A stretch of 64,000 nucleotides of DNA. It comes from Paenibacillus sp. CAA11 (GTDB taxonomy: Bacteria > Bacillota > Bacilli > Paenibacillales > Paenibacillaceae). Location of the stretch: contig NZ_CP028922.1 in assembly GCF_003060825.1 (NCBI RefSeq), forward strand, positions 1,660,501 to 1,724,500. The letters run 5' to 3'. A program made the position numbers and the translations under genes. Under the pieces are notes generated by a model. It was not told the DNA's origin. It saw only the letters and a list, made by a program, of their open reading frames with translations, and made no database searches. Shown here piece by piece: positions 54,061 through 62,414 of the stretch (within the stretch, counting starts at the first letter, position 1; the number at the start of each line of letters is the position of its first letter).

Positions 54061-54393
54061 ATGGGGAAAGAAGCAGTCGTGAATGAAGAGTTCTTTATTA
54101 ATAAGTTGAATGAAGCTAAGGTTACCTTCGAGCGAGCGCTTGATTGCAAACATACAGAGTTTGATGATCTGTACCCCTATATGCTTGAACATCCTCAGTT
54201 TTTCTGGTACAAACGCTATGTTGCCTGGTCTCAGCTGCTTACGATTGTAGGCCTGTGCGAGGAATTGTCTTTTCCTTGGAAGGAGCAATTTAGCGCCCAG
54301 CAGGTCGGGTACCTTGAACAACGAGTGATGTCTGCTAAGGTGCTTGATTTCTGGTTCGAGAAGAACGACAGTAAGGAGCATGCACAGCGTTAA
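54061..54393 (+). CDS. hypothetical protein, 110 residues
   Basis: ATG behind AGGAGG with its own promoter and a clean terminator, so certainly a gene. Soluble, aromatic-rich and helical: FFINKLNEAKVTFERAL, FDDLYPYMLEHPQFFWYKRY, CEELSFPWKEQFSAQQVGYL. No metal motif and no family recognised. Confidence 0.75.
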   Translation: MGKEAVVNEEFFINKLNEAKVTFERALDCKHTEFDDLYPYMLEHPQFFWYKRYVAWSQLLTIVGLCEELSFPWKEQFSAQQVGYLEQRVMSAKVLDFWFEKNDSKEHAQR

Positions 54394-54437
54394 TTAGGGA
54401 GAGCTGCCGCTCATCAGCAGCTTGTGAAACGATATGT

Positions 54438-54474
54438 AAAGACCTAAATGGCATCCCATTTAGGTCTTTTTTTG
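54438..54474 (+). terminator. terminator after 110-residue gene
   Basis: AAAGACCTAAATGG pairs exactly with CCATTTAGGTCTTT around a four-base loop, followed by T residues. Confidence 0.95.
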
Positions 54475-54506
54475 CAGAGATATTTCGATAATAAGGAGGG
54501 GCCAGC

Positions 54507-54710
54507 ATGATTAGTGACGATCAGCTCAATAAGTACAGAGTATCTGGAGAAAAGGTCAGAGTGATTCGCGATGCGATTAAAAGCAATGATGTTGTTGGCA
54601 TTGTAGTAGCATGGGATGCCGATCAGGTTATGATACGGCGTCCTAACCGCAGGGTGGTCAAGCTTGACCGTAGTTATGATTATCGGCCGTTTACAGAGCC
54701 TCGCGAATAA
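54507..54710 (+). CDS. hypothetical protein, 67 residues
   Basis: ATG behind TAAGGAGGGG. Basic, beta-rich small protein: YRVSGEKVRVIRDAIKSNDV, VGIVVAWDADQVMIRRPNRR, then YDYRPF. The short strands with Gly and Trp suggest a small SH3-like or KOW-like barrel, but I cannot assign a family. About 75 bases upstream of the carboxymuconolactone-decarboxylase-like gene. Confidence 0.7.
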   Translation: MISDDQLNKYRVSGEKVRVIRDAIKSNDVVGIVVAWDADQVMIRRPNRRVVKLDRSYDYRPFTEPRE

Positions 54711-54784
54711 CCCGGGCGTATATTTCCGCTTAGCTTGGACAACGTACTAGGGAACGCTTGTCATTAAGAAAGGATGGTTGTTCC

Positions 54785-55120
54785 ATGTCGTTGACAACTG
54801 ACAAAATTACGGCCTATAAAGAAGAAATTAACCGCTTCGGGGATTCGCTTCCTGAGACGGCAGAAGCCTATCATGAGTTCACCGGCAAGGCATTGCAGAA
54901 TGGGGTCCTTGATGCGAAGGTGAAGCACTTGATCGCTCTGGGAGTAGGTCTATTTGCCAACAACGAGGTTTGTACGTTTTATCATGCGAATGAGGCAAGA
55001 GCTAAGGGAGCAACGGATGCGGAGATTTTGGAAGCGTCGGCAGCTGCTTCAGCAGCTGCAGCCGGTCATATCCTGTCCCAAGGGGCTATCCGGGTTCAAC
55101 AGGCTTTGGATCAGATTTAA
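54785..55120 (+). CDS. carboxymuconolactone decarboxylase (AhpD-like) family protein
   Basis: 111 residues from ATG 54785 behind AAAGGATGG. All-helical CMD fold: HEFTGKALQNGVLDAKVKHL, ALGVGLFANNEVCTFYHANE, GATDAEILEASAAASAAAAG. AhpD peroxidase relatives carry C-x-x-C-x-x-x-H. Here the region reads E-V-C-T-F-Y-H, so one cysteine and the histidine remain but the first Cys is Glu. This is the non-disulfide CMD type, with function unclear. Confidence 0.85.
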   Translation: MSLTTDKITAYKEEINRFGDSLPETAEAYHEFTGKALQNGVLDAKVKHLIALGVGLFANNEVCTFYHANEARAKGATDAEILEASAAASAAAAGHILSQGAIRVQQALDQI

Positions 55121-55142
55121 AACAATAGCCAGCAAACCCAAA

Positions 55143-55177
55143 AGCAATCCCTTCAACCCTATATTGAAGGGATTGCT
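55143..55177. terminator. hairpin between convergent genes
   Basis: AGCAATCCCTTCAA (55143-55156) pairs exactly with TTGAAGGGATTGCT (55164-55177). It overlaps the last codons of the convergent minus-strand gene ending at 55159. T-tract weak on the plus strand. Confidence 0.75.
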
Positions 55178-55560
55178 ACATTTATAGGAACAGAGCCTAA
55201 CCCAAGGTAAGCTCGCATACGCTGAGACAAATCACGTTGTAGAGCAGACCACAAAATGAAAATCCGACCTAAAGCACCGCGACATTGATAGCAGGCTTCA
55301 ATTCCAAATTCATCTTGCTTGACTTTCTTAATATGAATCTGGTGTTTGTCAAGTTCGCTGGAGATTTCCTCAAGAACAATGGAGGATCGTTCTACAGCAG
55401 CAAGAAGCATCTCGACATAGACCTGAGGACTTCTGAGCAAGCCGCTCTCCTCCATAACTCGGGAGTCTCTCTCCAGAATACGCTGGGTGAACTTTAAGGC
55501 TAGCCAGCTGCGAACTAGTGTGACTTCCTCTTTGGAGACATGGATTGTGGACATGGACAT
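55159..55560 (-). CDS. hypothetical protein, 133 residues
   Basis: ATG 55560 behind AAAGGAG. Helical: HVSKEEVTLVRSWLALKFTQ, VEMLLAAVERSSIVLEEISS, IHIKKVKQDEFGIEACYQCR, followed by an Ile/Leu-rich segment (GRIFILWSALQRDL). The C-Y-Q-C pair could bind metal but only one such pair exists. Possibly related to small helical YhjD-type proteins of Bacillus; this is a weak impression. Confidence 0.65.
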   Translation of the reverse strand: MSMSTIHVSKEEVTLVRSWLALKFTQRILERDSRVMEESGLLRSPQVYVEMLLAAVERSSIVLEEISSELDKHQIHIKKVKQDEFGIEACYQCRGALGRIFILWSALQRDLSQRMRAYLGLGSVPINVAIPSI

Positions 55561-55670
55561 GCGATGACACTCCTTTCGTAGTGAACGAACTTATGTTCTT
55601 ATTATACGGAATAATTGGATAAATAATCAAGTAATACCTGTGATTTATGTGAAAAAAATAAATTGCTTGT

Positions 55671-55699
55671 TGACTTGCTTAGTGATCTATGATAAATTA
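55671..55699 (+). promoter_or_regulatory. promoter of tRNA-Leu
   Basis: TTGACT (55671-55676), 17-base spacer, TAAATT (55694-55699), ending 46 bases before the tRNA. Confidence 0.7.
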
Positions 55700-55745
55700 T
55701 ATCTTGTCGTCACGAGCTGATATGCTCTATGACACATTATCTTAT

Positions 55746-55829
<84 letters not shown>

Positions 55830-55845
55830 TCGTTTAAAAACAATG

Positions 55846-55887
55846 GAGTCCTTAAGTTTCCTTCTATGGAGATTTAAGGGCTTTTTT
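55846..55887 (+). terminator. terminator of tRNA-Leu
   Basis: AGTCCTTAA pairs with TTTAAGGGCT around about 16 bases, followed by TTTTTT. Confidence 0.75.
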
Positions 55888-56036
55888 GTATTCTTAGAAT
55901 TTGCAAGGTAGTGCAGTTTGGTATATCTCACCTTAAAAATTTTTAGTAGTAATTCCAAGTAAACTGATGTAAAATGACAGAAATAAATTTTCTGAAGCTG
56001 CTTTAGTGTACAGAAGTTTAGAAAGGGTTGGGCATC

Positions 56037-57104
56037 ATGATTACTTTATCCAATATTCAAGTCACCTTTGAAACTGGATCACAGTCGGTTACAGCCGTTA
56101 AGGATGTCAGTCTGCAGGTTGACGCGGGAGACGTATACGGCATTGTCGGCTACAGTGGGGCTGGGAAGAGCACCTTGGTTCGTGTGATTAATCTGCTGCA
56201 GCGGCCTTCGGCGGGGAGTGTAGTAGTAAATGGGCAGGATTTGTTGGCTTTGCAGTCCAAGGATTTGCGCTTGGCCAGGAAACGGATCGGGATGATCTTT
56301 CAGCATTTTCATCTGATGAATTCCAGAACAATCTATGACAATGTGGACTTTCCCTTGAAGAGTTCCAAGCTCTCCAAGCGCGAAAGAGACCAGAAGGTTA
56401 AACAATTGCTAGAGCTGGTAGGCCTATCGGATAAATTGAATGCTTATCCTTCACAATTGTCAGGGGGGCAGAAGCAAAGGGTGGCTATAGCCAGAGCGCT
56501 AGCGAATGATCCGGAAATATTGCTGTGCGATGAAGCTACTAGTGCCTTGGACCCGAAGACGACGCTATCCATTCTGGAATTGCTGAAGAAATTAAATCGA
56601 ACGCTTGGGCTGACTATTGTCATTATTACGCATGAAATGCAGGTCGTGAAAGAGATCTGTAATAAGGTTGCGGTTATGGAAGCCGGGCGGATTATCGAGC
56701 AGGGCGATATCGTCTCTATCTTTAGCCGTCCACAAAATTCGTTGACTCGTGATTTCATTAATACGGCTACTCATATCGAGCAGATGCTGGAGAAGCTCAT
56801 GATGCATCCTTCACTCCTTCATCTAAAGGATAACGATATGCTGTGCAAGATTTCTTATATTGGCGATAGTACAAGTGAACCGATTATTGCCGAGCTTGCT
56901 GCCCGTTACCGAGTTAAAACCAATATCTTATTTGCGAATGTGGAGATTTTACAGCAGACGCCTATCGGCAATCTGATTGTAGTTATGTCTGGCACCGCCG
57001 GTGATCTGGAGGAAGCTTTGCGATATCTGCGGTCGGCTCGGGTAGACGTTGAAGTTATCAATTCCCGACTTTTTCAGAATAGTAAGGTGGGTGATGCAGT
57101 GTGA
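56037..57104 (+). CDS. metN: methionine ABC transporter, ATP-binding protein
   Basis: 355 residues from ATG 56037 behind AAAGGG; TTG 56028 is in frame but too close to the site. Walker [11 protein letters not shown]-loop region [15 protein letters not shown], signature [10 protein letters not shown], Walker [13 protein letters not shown]. The C-terminal NIL domain (about 270-345; [20 protein letters not shown]) is the methionine-sensing regulatory part typical of MetN. Energises uptake of methionine with MetI and MetQ. The leader contains no S-box. Confidence 0.95.
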   Translation: MITLSNIQVTFETGSQSVTAVKDVSLQVDAGDVYGIVGYSGAGKSTLVRVINLLQRPSAGSVVVNGQDLLALQSKDLRLARKRIGMIFQHFHLMNSRTIYDNVDFPLKSSKLSKRERDQKVKQLLELVGLSDKLNAYPSQLSGGQKQRVAIARALANDPEILLCDEATSALDPKTTLSILELLKKLNRTLGLTIVIITHEMQVVKEICNKVAVMEAGRIIEQGDIVSIFSRPQNSLTRDFINTATHIEQMLEKLMMHPSLLHLKDNDMLCKISYIGDSTSEPIIAELAARYRVKTNILFANVEILQQTPIGNLIVVMSGTAGDLEEALRYLRSARVDVEVINSRLFQNSKVGDAV

Positions 57105-57781
57105 GTGAGTTTTTTACAAAATATTTCCCTAACATCTGGAATTTAAGAGAGGACATACTTCTAAGCACCTATGAGACGATTTATATGGTGGTCGTTACCT
57201 CGTTATTTTCCGTGTTATTTGGGATATTGTTTGGCGTCACCCTGGTTGTGGTCGACAGGGGAGGTATTCTGGAGAACAGGCTGGTTTATAGTGTGTTGGA
57301 GAAACTCATTAACCTGTTTAGATCCATTCCGTTCATCATTCTTATCGCTGTTGTCGTGCCGCTTACCCGTTTTATTACAGGCACATCGATCGGTATGAAT
57401 GCGGCGATCGTGCCCCTCGTCATCGGCATCGTGCCATTCTATGCCCGGCAAATACAAAATGCGTTAGTAGAAGTTGATTCCGGGATTATTGAAGCTGCTC
57501 AATCTATGGGATTGGGACCGATTGAGATTATTTTCCGCGTGTATCTGAAAGAAGGCTTGTCTGCAATTATCAGGGCCTCCTCGGTGACGATCATTAACCT
57601 GATTGGACTGACAACGATGGCTGGGGCCATCGGCTCGGGCGGCTTGGGTAGTCTGGCTATCAATAAGGGGTACAACCGATTCCAGTCGGATATTACACTT
57701 GTGGCTACGATTCTGATCTTGATTCTGGTGTTCGTGTGCCAATTCATCGGGGATTATTTCACCAAGAAGACGACGCATTGA
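57101..57781 (+). CDS. metI: methionine ABC transporter, permease
   Basis: 226 residues, GTG start overlapping the metN stop. Five helices of the MetI fold with [20 protein letters not shown], the EAA loop ([20 protein letters not shown]) that docks on MetN, and [14 protein letters not shown]-terminus short as in B. subtilis MetP. Confidence 0.95.
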   Translation: MSEFFTKYFPNIWNLREDILLSTYETIYMVVVTSLFSVLFGILFGVTLVVVDRGGILENRLVYSVLEKLINLFRSIPFIILIAVVVPLTRFITGTSIGMNAAIVPLVIGIVPFYARQIQNALVEVDSGIIEAAQSMGLGPIEIIFRVYLKEGLSAIIRASSVTIINLIGLTTMAGAIGSGGLGSLAINKGYNRFQSDITLVATILILILVFVCQFIGDYFTKKTTH

Positions 57782-57877
57782 TATTGGGATATTACAACGG
57801 TTTGTGCAGTATACTGCCCCTAGACTCAGGGCGGGTACTGGTTAAATATATAACACTATAAAAAGGACTGAAGAACA

Positions 57878-58339
57878 ATGGCAAAAGTAGAAAGCTTCCA
57901 ATTGGACCACACAATCGTAAAGGCTCCTTATGTCAGGGCGGCAGGGGTTGAACATGACGAAAAAGGCAGCACTGTGCAAAAATATGATCTTCGCTTCCTG
58001 CAGCCGAATAAAGACGCTATTCCGACGGCAGCCCTTCATACTCTTGAGCATCTGCTCGCTACGTATATGAGAGATGAGCTTCAAGGCATTATCGATATTT
58101 CTCCGATGGGATGCAGGACGGGATATTATCTGATTCTCTGGAATGAGCATGATCCCGAAGAGATCGCATCTGCATTGGAAAGAACGCTGAAGCGCGTGCT
58201 GGAAACAACTGAGGTTCCGGCTGTCTCCGCGCTGGAATGCGGTAATTACAAGGATCATTCCCTGTTCTCTGCTCAAGAATACGCGAAGATCGTATTGCAA
58301 GCCGGAATCAGCAGAGATCCTTTTGAAAGAGTATTGTAA
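57878..58339 (+). CDS. luxS: S-ribosylhomocysteine lyase
   Basis: 153 residues, ATG behind AAAGGA. Metal site HTLEH (H-x-x-E-H) plus the downstream Cys of GCRTGYYLILW region, and LDHTIVKAPYVR at the N-terminus, all as in LuxS. Splits S-ribosylhomocysteine into homocysteine and DPD, the precursor of AI-2. It sits 96 bases after metI and 5 bases before an SDR gene. A GC-rich hairpin (about 57806-57840) in the gap could be a processing or attenuation site. Confidence 0.97.
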   Translation: MAKVESFQLDHTIVKAPYVRAAGVEHDEKGSTVQKYDLRFLQPNKDAIPTAALHTLEHLLATYMRDELQGIIDISPMGCRTGYYLILWNEHDPEEIASALERTLKRVLETTEVPAVSALECGNYKDHSLFSAQEYAKIVLQAGISRDPFERVL

Positions 58340-58344
58340 TAGTT

Positions 58345-59115
58345 ATGATTACTTTGGATTTAACGCATCAAACGGCGGTTGTAACCGGCGGCAATTCAGG
58401 CATTGGACAAGGCATTGTACAAATTTTACTTCAGAGTGGGGCCAGGGTCATTTCTGCCGATCTCGCTCATGAAGGCGATTATAAAGAAGTTAACGGGAAG
58501 TTGCTTGAGTCCAGATTGGATTTGTCCCGTTCAGAGGATGTCTATCGCTGGTCTAATATTGTGTTGGAGCAGGCTGGCGTTCCGGATATTGTCGTGAATT
58601 GCGCTGGCATTTCCACGATGGATTACGTGATTGACAGCAAGCTGGAGGATTGGGAGAAGGTATTCTCCATTAATTCTACGGGGCTGTACCTGGTATCGAA
58701 AATATTTGCGAAAGCGATGATCGATGCCGGAAAGCCGGGCAGAATTATACAAATGGCTTCGCAGGCCGGCAAGAACGGTTATCGGGCTATGGGTGGATAT
58801 TGCGCATCGAAGCATGCCGTTCTTGGATTGACCAAGGTAATGGCGATTGAATTGGCACGGCATAACATACTCGTAAATGCCATATGTCCGGGTATTGTAG
58901 AGACGCCGATGAAGCATCGGGAGCGCATCGAAGGCGGAGTGATCCGGGGCATGACGGCCGAGGAGATCTATGCGGAAGACTGTTCCCAAATTCCGCTGGG
59001 CAGAACGGCCGAGGTCAGGGATATTGCCAATGTCGTTCTGTTTTTGGCCAGTCCATTATCTTCATATATGACTGGTCAAGCCATTAATGTAACCGGCGGT
59101 ATGACCATGCATTAG
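58345..59115 (+). CDS. short-chain dehydrogenase/reductase (SDR)
   Basis: 256 residues. Classical SDR: NAD(P)-binding TGGNSGIGQG, VNCAGIS (NAG motif), catalytic Ser in IIQMASQAG and YCASK (Y-x-x-x-K), then ICPGIVETPM. C-terminus ends GQAINVTGGMTMH, typical of sugar-alcohol and acetoin-type dehydrogenases. An acidic residue after the second strand (SADLAHEGD) suggests NAD preference. The ribosome site is weak, and it begins 5 bases after luxS, so translation is coupled. Substrate unknown; the position between luxS and metQ is unusual. Confidence 0.9.
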   Translation: MITLDLTHQTAVVTGGNSGIGQGIVQILLQSGARVISADLAHEGDYKEVNGKLLESRLDLSRSEDVYRWSNIVLEQAGVPDIVVNCAGISTMDYVIDSKLEDWEKVFSINSTGLYLVSKIFAKAMIDAGKPGRIIQMASQAGKNGYRAMGGYCASKHAVLGLTKVMAIELARHNILVNAICPGIVETPMKHRERIEGGVIRGMTAEEIYAEDCSQIPLGRTAEVRDIANVVLFLASPLSSYMTGQAINVTGGMTMH

Positions 59116-59153
59116 AAGAAATTTGCATACAGATATAAAGGGGAGAAGAACAT

Positions 59154-60002
59154 ATGATTAAAGGTAAACTTTGGGGCGGACTAGCGCTCGGATTAGTATT
59201 GATGATGGCGACTGCGGGCTGCGGCAGCAAATCATCGGTGGATGGCGAGAAGATTGTCATTGGTTCGCAGGGCTCCGATGCTCAGATTTGGAAGCATATT
59301 GCGCAATCACAGGCGGCCAAGGATGCTAAACTTAATATTGAAGTCAAGGAGATCAATGGCGGCGTAGAGTTGAATAACGCTACCAAGGAAGGCGAAGTTG
59401 ATGTGAATGCTTTTCAATCCTGGGCTTATCTCGTCAACTATAATAAAGAAAGTAATGCCAACCTAGTAGCCACAGCGACCACATATCTTGAGCCGATGGG
59501 CATCTATTCACAGAAGATCAAGGATATTAAGGAGGTTCCGGACGGCGCTCTCGTCGCTCTGGCAGATAACCCGGCCAATACGGCCAGAGGCTTAAGCCTG
59601 CTGCAGACTGCCGGACTGATCAAATTGAAGGATAACTTTAATTTGGGGACGGGTACGGTTAACGATATTGTCGATAATCCTAAAAATCTTAAGTTCAAGC
59701 TGATCGACGATACGACCGGTCCGCGAGTGATTCAGGACGTTGATCTGGTATTGATCGGTAATACGATTGCTCTGGAGGGCGGTTTGAATGTGTTGAAGGA
59801 CTCCTTGTTCCATGAGGAAATTTCTGTAGATACGAAGAATAGCATCAATGTGCTGGCGACTACTTCCGAAAAGCAGGATGATCCAGGTATTTTGAAATTA
59901 GGTGAGTTGTATCATAACGAGGATACGCAGAAATATATTGAGCAGGAGTTCGGCGGCACAAAGGTGCCTGTAGATAAACCGATCTCTTATCTGCAAGATT
60001 AG
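59154..60002 (+). CDS. metQ: methionine-binding lipoprotein
   Basis: 282 residues. Lipoprotein signal: MIKGKLWGGLALGLVLMMA ending TAGC, with Cys near residue 23 for lipidation. NlpA/MetQ fold with IVIGSQGSDAQIWKHIAQSQ, VDVNAFQSWAYLVNYNKES, and NPANTARGLSLLQTAGLIKL (methionine ligand loop). It is the external receptor for MetNI, placed two genes downstream of metI. AAAGGGGAG precedes the ATG. Confidence 0.92.
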   Translation: MIKGKLWGGLALGLVLMMATAGCGSKSSVDGEKIVIGSQGSDAQIWKHIAQSQAAKDAKLNIEVKEINGGVELNNATKEGEVDVNAFQSWAYLVNYNKESNANLVATATTYLEPMGIYSQKIKDIKEVPDGALVALADNPANTARGLSLLQTAGLIKLKDNFNLGTGTVNDIVDNPKNLKFKLIDDTTGPRVIQDVDLVLIGNTIALEGGLNVLKDSLFHEEISVDTKNSINVLATTSEKQDDPGILKLGELYHNEDTQKYIEQEFGGTKVPVDKPISYLQD

Positions 60003-60443
60003 AGAGAATCCATGCGGATTGCTATAATTACGGCGATGGAGAGAGGAGATGGCTCCTTTTCGCAGTCAGGCACAAATTACGACCAGGACCCAAGTAGGCA
60101 AGGTTATCATTGAGGGCTGAAGGCAAATCCTGAAAGTGGGAATGAATTAAATTGCGTCTCATGTAAAAAACTACAGTAAATGAATGAATTTTGAGGATAA
60201 GAAAGAGCGGGTGTGAGTGGGCTGATTTCCACGAACGCTCGCTTTTTCTTTTTATATTTGGCAAAGAGCCACCTTTTATTGACTTCACGTTGTATTGTAT
60301 AAAGATATTGGAACATATGAAGAAGCGCTCATGACTGTTGCTTCGTTAAGATGAATGTCCTTTTTTGTGCGTCAATCTTTTCCTGTACTAATAACCTCCT
60401 GTTACTCAAACAATAAGACGGATTTAAGCAGGGGGGATCAAAC
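60003..60443 (+). other. gene-free region between metQ and yibQ
   Basis: 441 bases. Contains the terminator at 60205-60254, an A/T-rich stretch, and a possible promoter region near 60270-60300 for the next gene. I see no RNA gene or open frame that I can support. Confidence 0.5.
60205..60254 (+). terminator. terminator of the metN-metQ cluster
   Basis: GAGCG (60205-60209) pairs with CGCTC (60236-60240), with inner GTGG/CCAC pairing, followed by GCTTTTTCTTTTT. It lies about 200 bases after metQ. Confidence 0.7.
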
Positions 60444-61316
60444 ATGCAATTTATACATTGGCTTTGGGCGGGGTTTCTTCAAGCGCTAGCGAAGCGGATG
60501 TTTCACTGGCTTGCGCGTCCCTTCATGGGTGGATGTGCTGTTTTGGTTTGCCTTTCGGCTCTGTTTCCGGGTTTAGCTGCAGCGCAAGACGGTGGGGTTG
60601 ATCAGCCCATAAGACAGCTCGCAGTCGTTATTGATGATCTTGGAAATAACATGGCCGGTACAGAAGAGATCATGTCATTGCACGTCCCTGTCACGGTTGC
60701 GATCATGCCCTTCTTGCCATCTACCAAGCAGGATGCTATCAAGGCGCATGAGCGAGGCTATGATGTGCTCGTGCATTTGCCGATGGAGCCGCTACGCGGG
60801 AAACCAGAATGGCTCGGTCCCGGAGCGATCAAATCCAGCATGAGTGATGAGGAAGTGCGGCGGAAAGTTAATGAGGCAATCGATAACGTACCGTATGCTG
60901 TCGGAGTTAACAATCACATGGGATCGAAAATAACCTCTAACCCGAGAATCATGTCCACGGTATTAGATGTCTGCAAGGAGCGAGGGCTTTTTTTCTTGGA
61001 CAGTCGAACCGATTATCGTACCGTGGTTGGGAAGCTGTGCAAGGAAAAAGGGATGCCCGTTCTAGGGAATGATATTTTTCTAGATGATGTCCATACAACT
61101 TCACACATTCAGAAACAAATAAAAAAAGTAGAATTGTGGTTCAAAAATAATACGCAATGTATTGTTATCGGTCATGTTGGAGCGCCGGGTCCAAAGACAT
61201 CACGTGTTATAAAACAATCGATCCCAGCACTTCAAAATCAGGTTCAGTTCGTGAAATTAAGCCAGATAGTAAAAGAGCAAGGCGAAATACGCATTCGTGA
61301 GCTTACAGCACCGTAA
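60444..61316 (+). CDS. divergent polysaccharide deacetylase family protein (YibQ)
   Basis: 290 residues, ATG behind GGGGGGATC. Signal peptide ends AAAQDG near residue 48. YibQ/DUF610 landmarks: LAVVIDDLGNNM, TVAIMPFLPSTKQDAIKAHE, EVLVHLPMEP-like segment VLVHLPMEPLRG, VGVNNHMGSKITSN, FLDSRTDY. It resembles NodB deacetylases but with altered metal ligands, so its action on envelope polysaccharide is inferred. Its end overlaps the convergent amidase gene by 14 bases. Confidence 0.9.
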   Translation: MQFIHWLWAGFLQALAKRMFHWLARPFMGGCAVLVCLSALFPGLAAAQDGGVDQPIRQLAVVIDDLGNNMAGTEEIMSLHVPVTVAIMPFLPSTKQDAIKAHERGYDVLVHLPMEPLRGKPEWLGPGAIKSSMSDEEVRRKVNEAIDNVPYAVGVNNHMGSKITSNPRIMSTVLDVCKERGLFFLDSRTDYRTVVGKLCKEKGMPVLGNDIFLDDVHTTSHIQKQIKKVELWFKNNTQCIVIGHVGAPGPKTSRVIKQSIPALQNQVQFVKLSQIVKEQGEIRIRELTAP

Positions 61317-62007
61317 AATAACGAATAATGCCCTCAGCTATAGTGTTGGCTATTTTTCGCTGCCCTTGAAGGCTGGTTAGAAAATTCCGATCTTGGGCGT
61401 TGCTAATAAAACCCATTTCGACAATAACGGTCGGAGCCGGCGTATAGTTAAGAATGTAGAAGGGTTCGCCAACTATAGGGATTGTCTTCGTTTTATATAA
61501 TTGGTTAAGTGAATCCTGAAGACATGTGGCTAAAAATACACTCTTTCCTTCTTCTTGGAACAAAATTAACGGTCCTCGCTTGGCTGGGGATTTTGACCAG
61601 TTGACATGAAGGCTGACGACAATGGAAGGGGTAAGCTCTGTACTAAGCTCCTTTCTTTGTGCCAAATCCCGTAGGTGGCGTGAGCGTGAGGCAAGCCATC
61701 GGTTATCGTCGCTAAGTGCATAGTCTCCGGTCCGATTCAGTACGGTGCTGTACCCATAGCTGCGTAATATCAGGAAGAGTCTACGGCCGATTTCCAGGTT
61801 TATATTTTTCTCCAAAATATCACCATAGGAAGTGCCACCGTCAATTCCGCCATGACCGGCATCGATTAAGATGGTGGGTCCTGGGAAAGCGTGATGTACA
61901 GGATGGTCTGCGGAGACCCTTTCCGTTATACATCCGAGCGTAAAGACTGCTGCGCTTAGAGTGCAGAGGAGTCGCTTACCGAGAAAAAGACGCATGAGCT
62001 TGTCCAT
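61303..62007 (-). CDS. cwlD: N-acetylmuramoyl-L-alanine amidase, CwlD-like
   Basis: 234 residues. Signal peptide or anchor (LLCTLSAAVFTLGC), then an Amidase_3 domain: ILIDAGHGGIDGG (zinc His), EKNINLEIGRRL (zinc Glu), IVVSLHVNW (zinc His), VIVEMGFISN (catalytic Glu) and C-terminal IAEGIIRYFT. The order, length and RSRHLRDLAQRKEL segment resemble CwlD, which with PdaA makes muramic-delta-lactam in spore cortex. CwlD in Paenibacillus can occur away from a gerD cluster. CwlC-type alternatives are not excluded. Confidence 0.85.
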   Translation of the reverse strand: MDKLMRLFLGKRLLCTLSAAVFTLGCITERVSADHPVHHAFPGPTILIDAGHGGIDGGTSYGDILEKNINLEIGRRLFLILRSYGYSTVLNRTGDYALSDDNRWLASRSRHLRDLAQRKELSTELTPSIVVSLHVNWSKSPAKRGPLILFQEEGKSVFLATCLQDSLNQLYKTKTIPIVGEPFYILNYTPAPTVIVEMGFISNAQDRNFLTSLQGQRKIANTIAEGIIRYFTVL

Positions 62008-62147
62008 CCTTCCTGGTTATTATTGTCTTCATATAATTTGAGCAGGAGAACAACAAATCATTCATCATTATTTGATGTTTAACTTGCTAAGATTTAGTGC
62101 AGACTAAGAAGACTTGGACATATTATTGGAACGTAAGGCTGGGGGCG

Positions 62148-62348
62148 ATGATCATCGCAAAAGGTGATGAATTGGTCAAGTATATTACCGAAAGAGTAGT
62201 TACTTATGTAGAGACCCCTCGGGAGGTACGTAAACAGCAGCGAATCCGGGTAAAGGAACCGTGGAGCCGAAAGTGGTTCGGAATGATTCCCTTCTCGATT
62301 TCGCTATGGTGGAGTAAGCTTCCGTTCAAACAAAAGACAAAGGAATAA
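62148..62348 (+). CDS. yqzE: YqzE family protein
   Basis: 66 residues from ATG 62148 behind GGGGGCG; the open frame extends 51 bases upstream without a site. DELVKYITERVVTYVETPRE and WFGMIPFSISLWWSK match YqzE of Bacillus, a small protein at the end of the comG operon region there. Two amphipathic helices; the C-terminal part may touch membrane. No comG genes are visible here. Confidence 0.82.
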   Translation: MIIAKGDELVKYITERVVTYVETPREVRKQQRIRVKEPWSRKWFGMIPFSISLWWSKLPFKQKTKE

Positions 62349-62357
62349 AGACAAAGA

Positions 62358-62414
62358 AAGACGCGATCCGAAAAGTCATCATGCTGACTTCAACGAGGAT
62401 CGCGTCTTATTTTA
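62358..62414. terminator. bidirectional terminator between yqzE and hypothetical gene
   Basis: AAGACGCGATCC pairs exactly with GGATCGCGTCTT, with a second inner stem AAGTCA/TGACTT, followed by ATTTTA. Confidence 0.9.
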
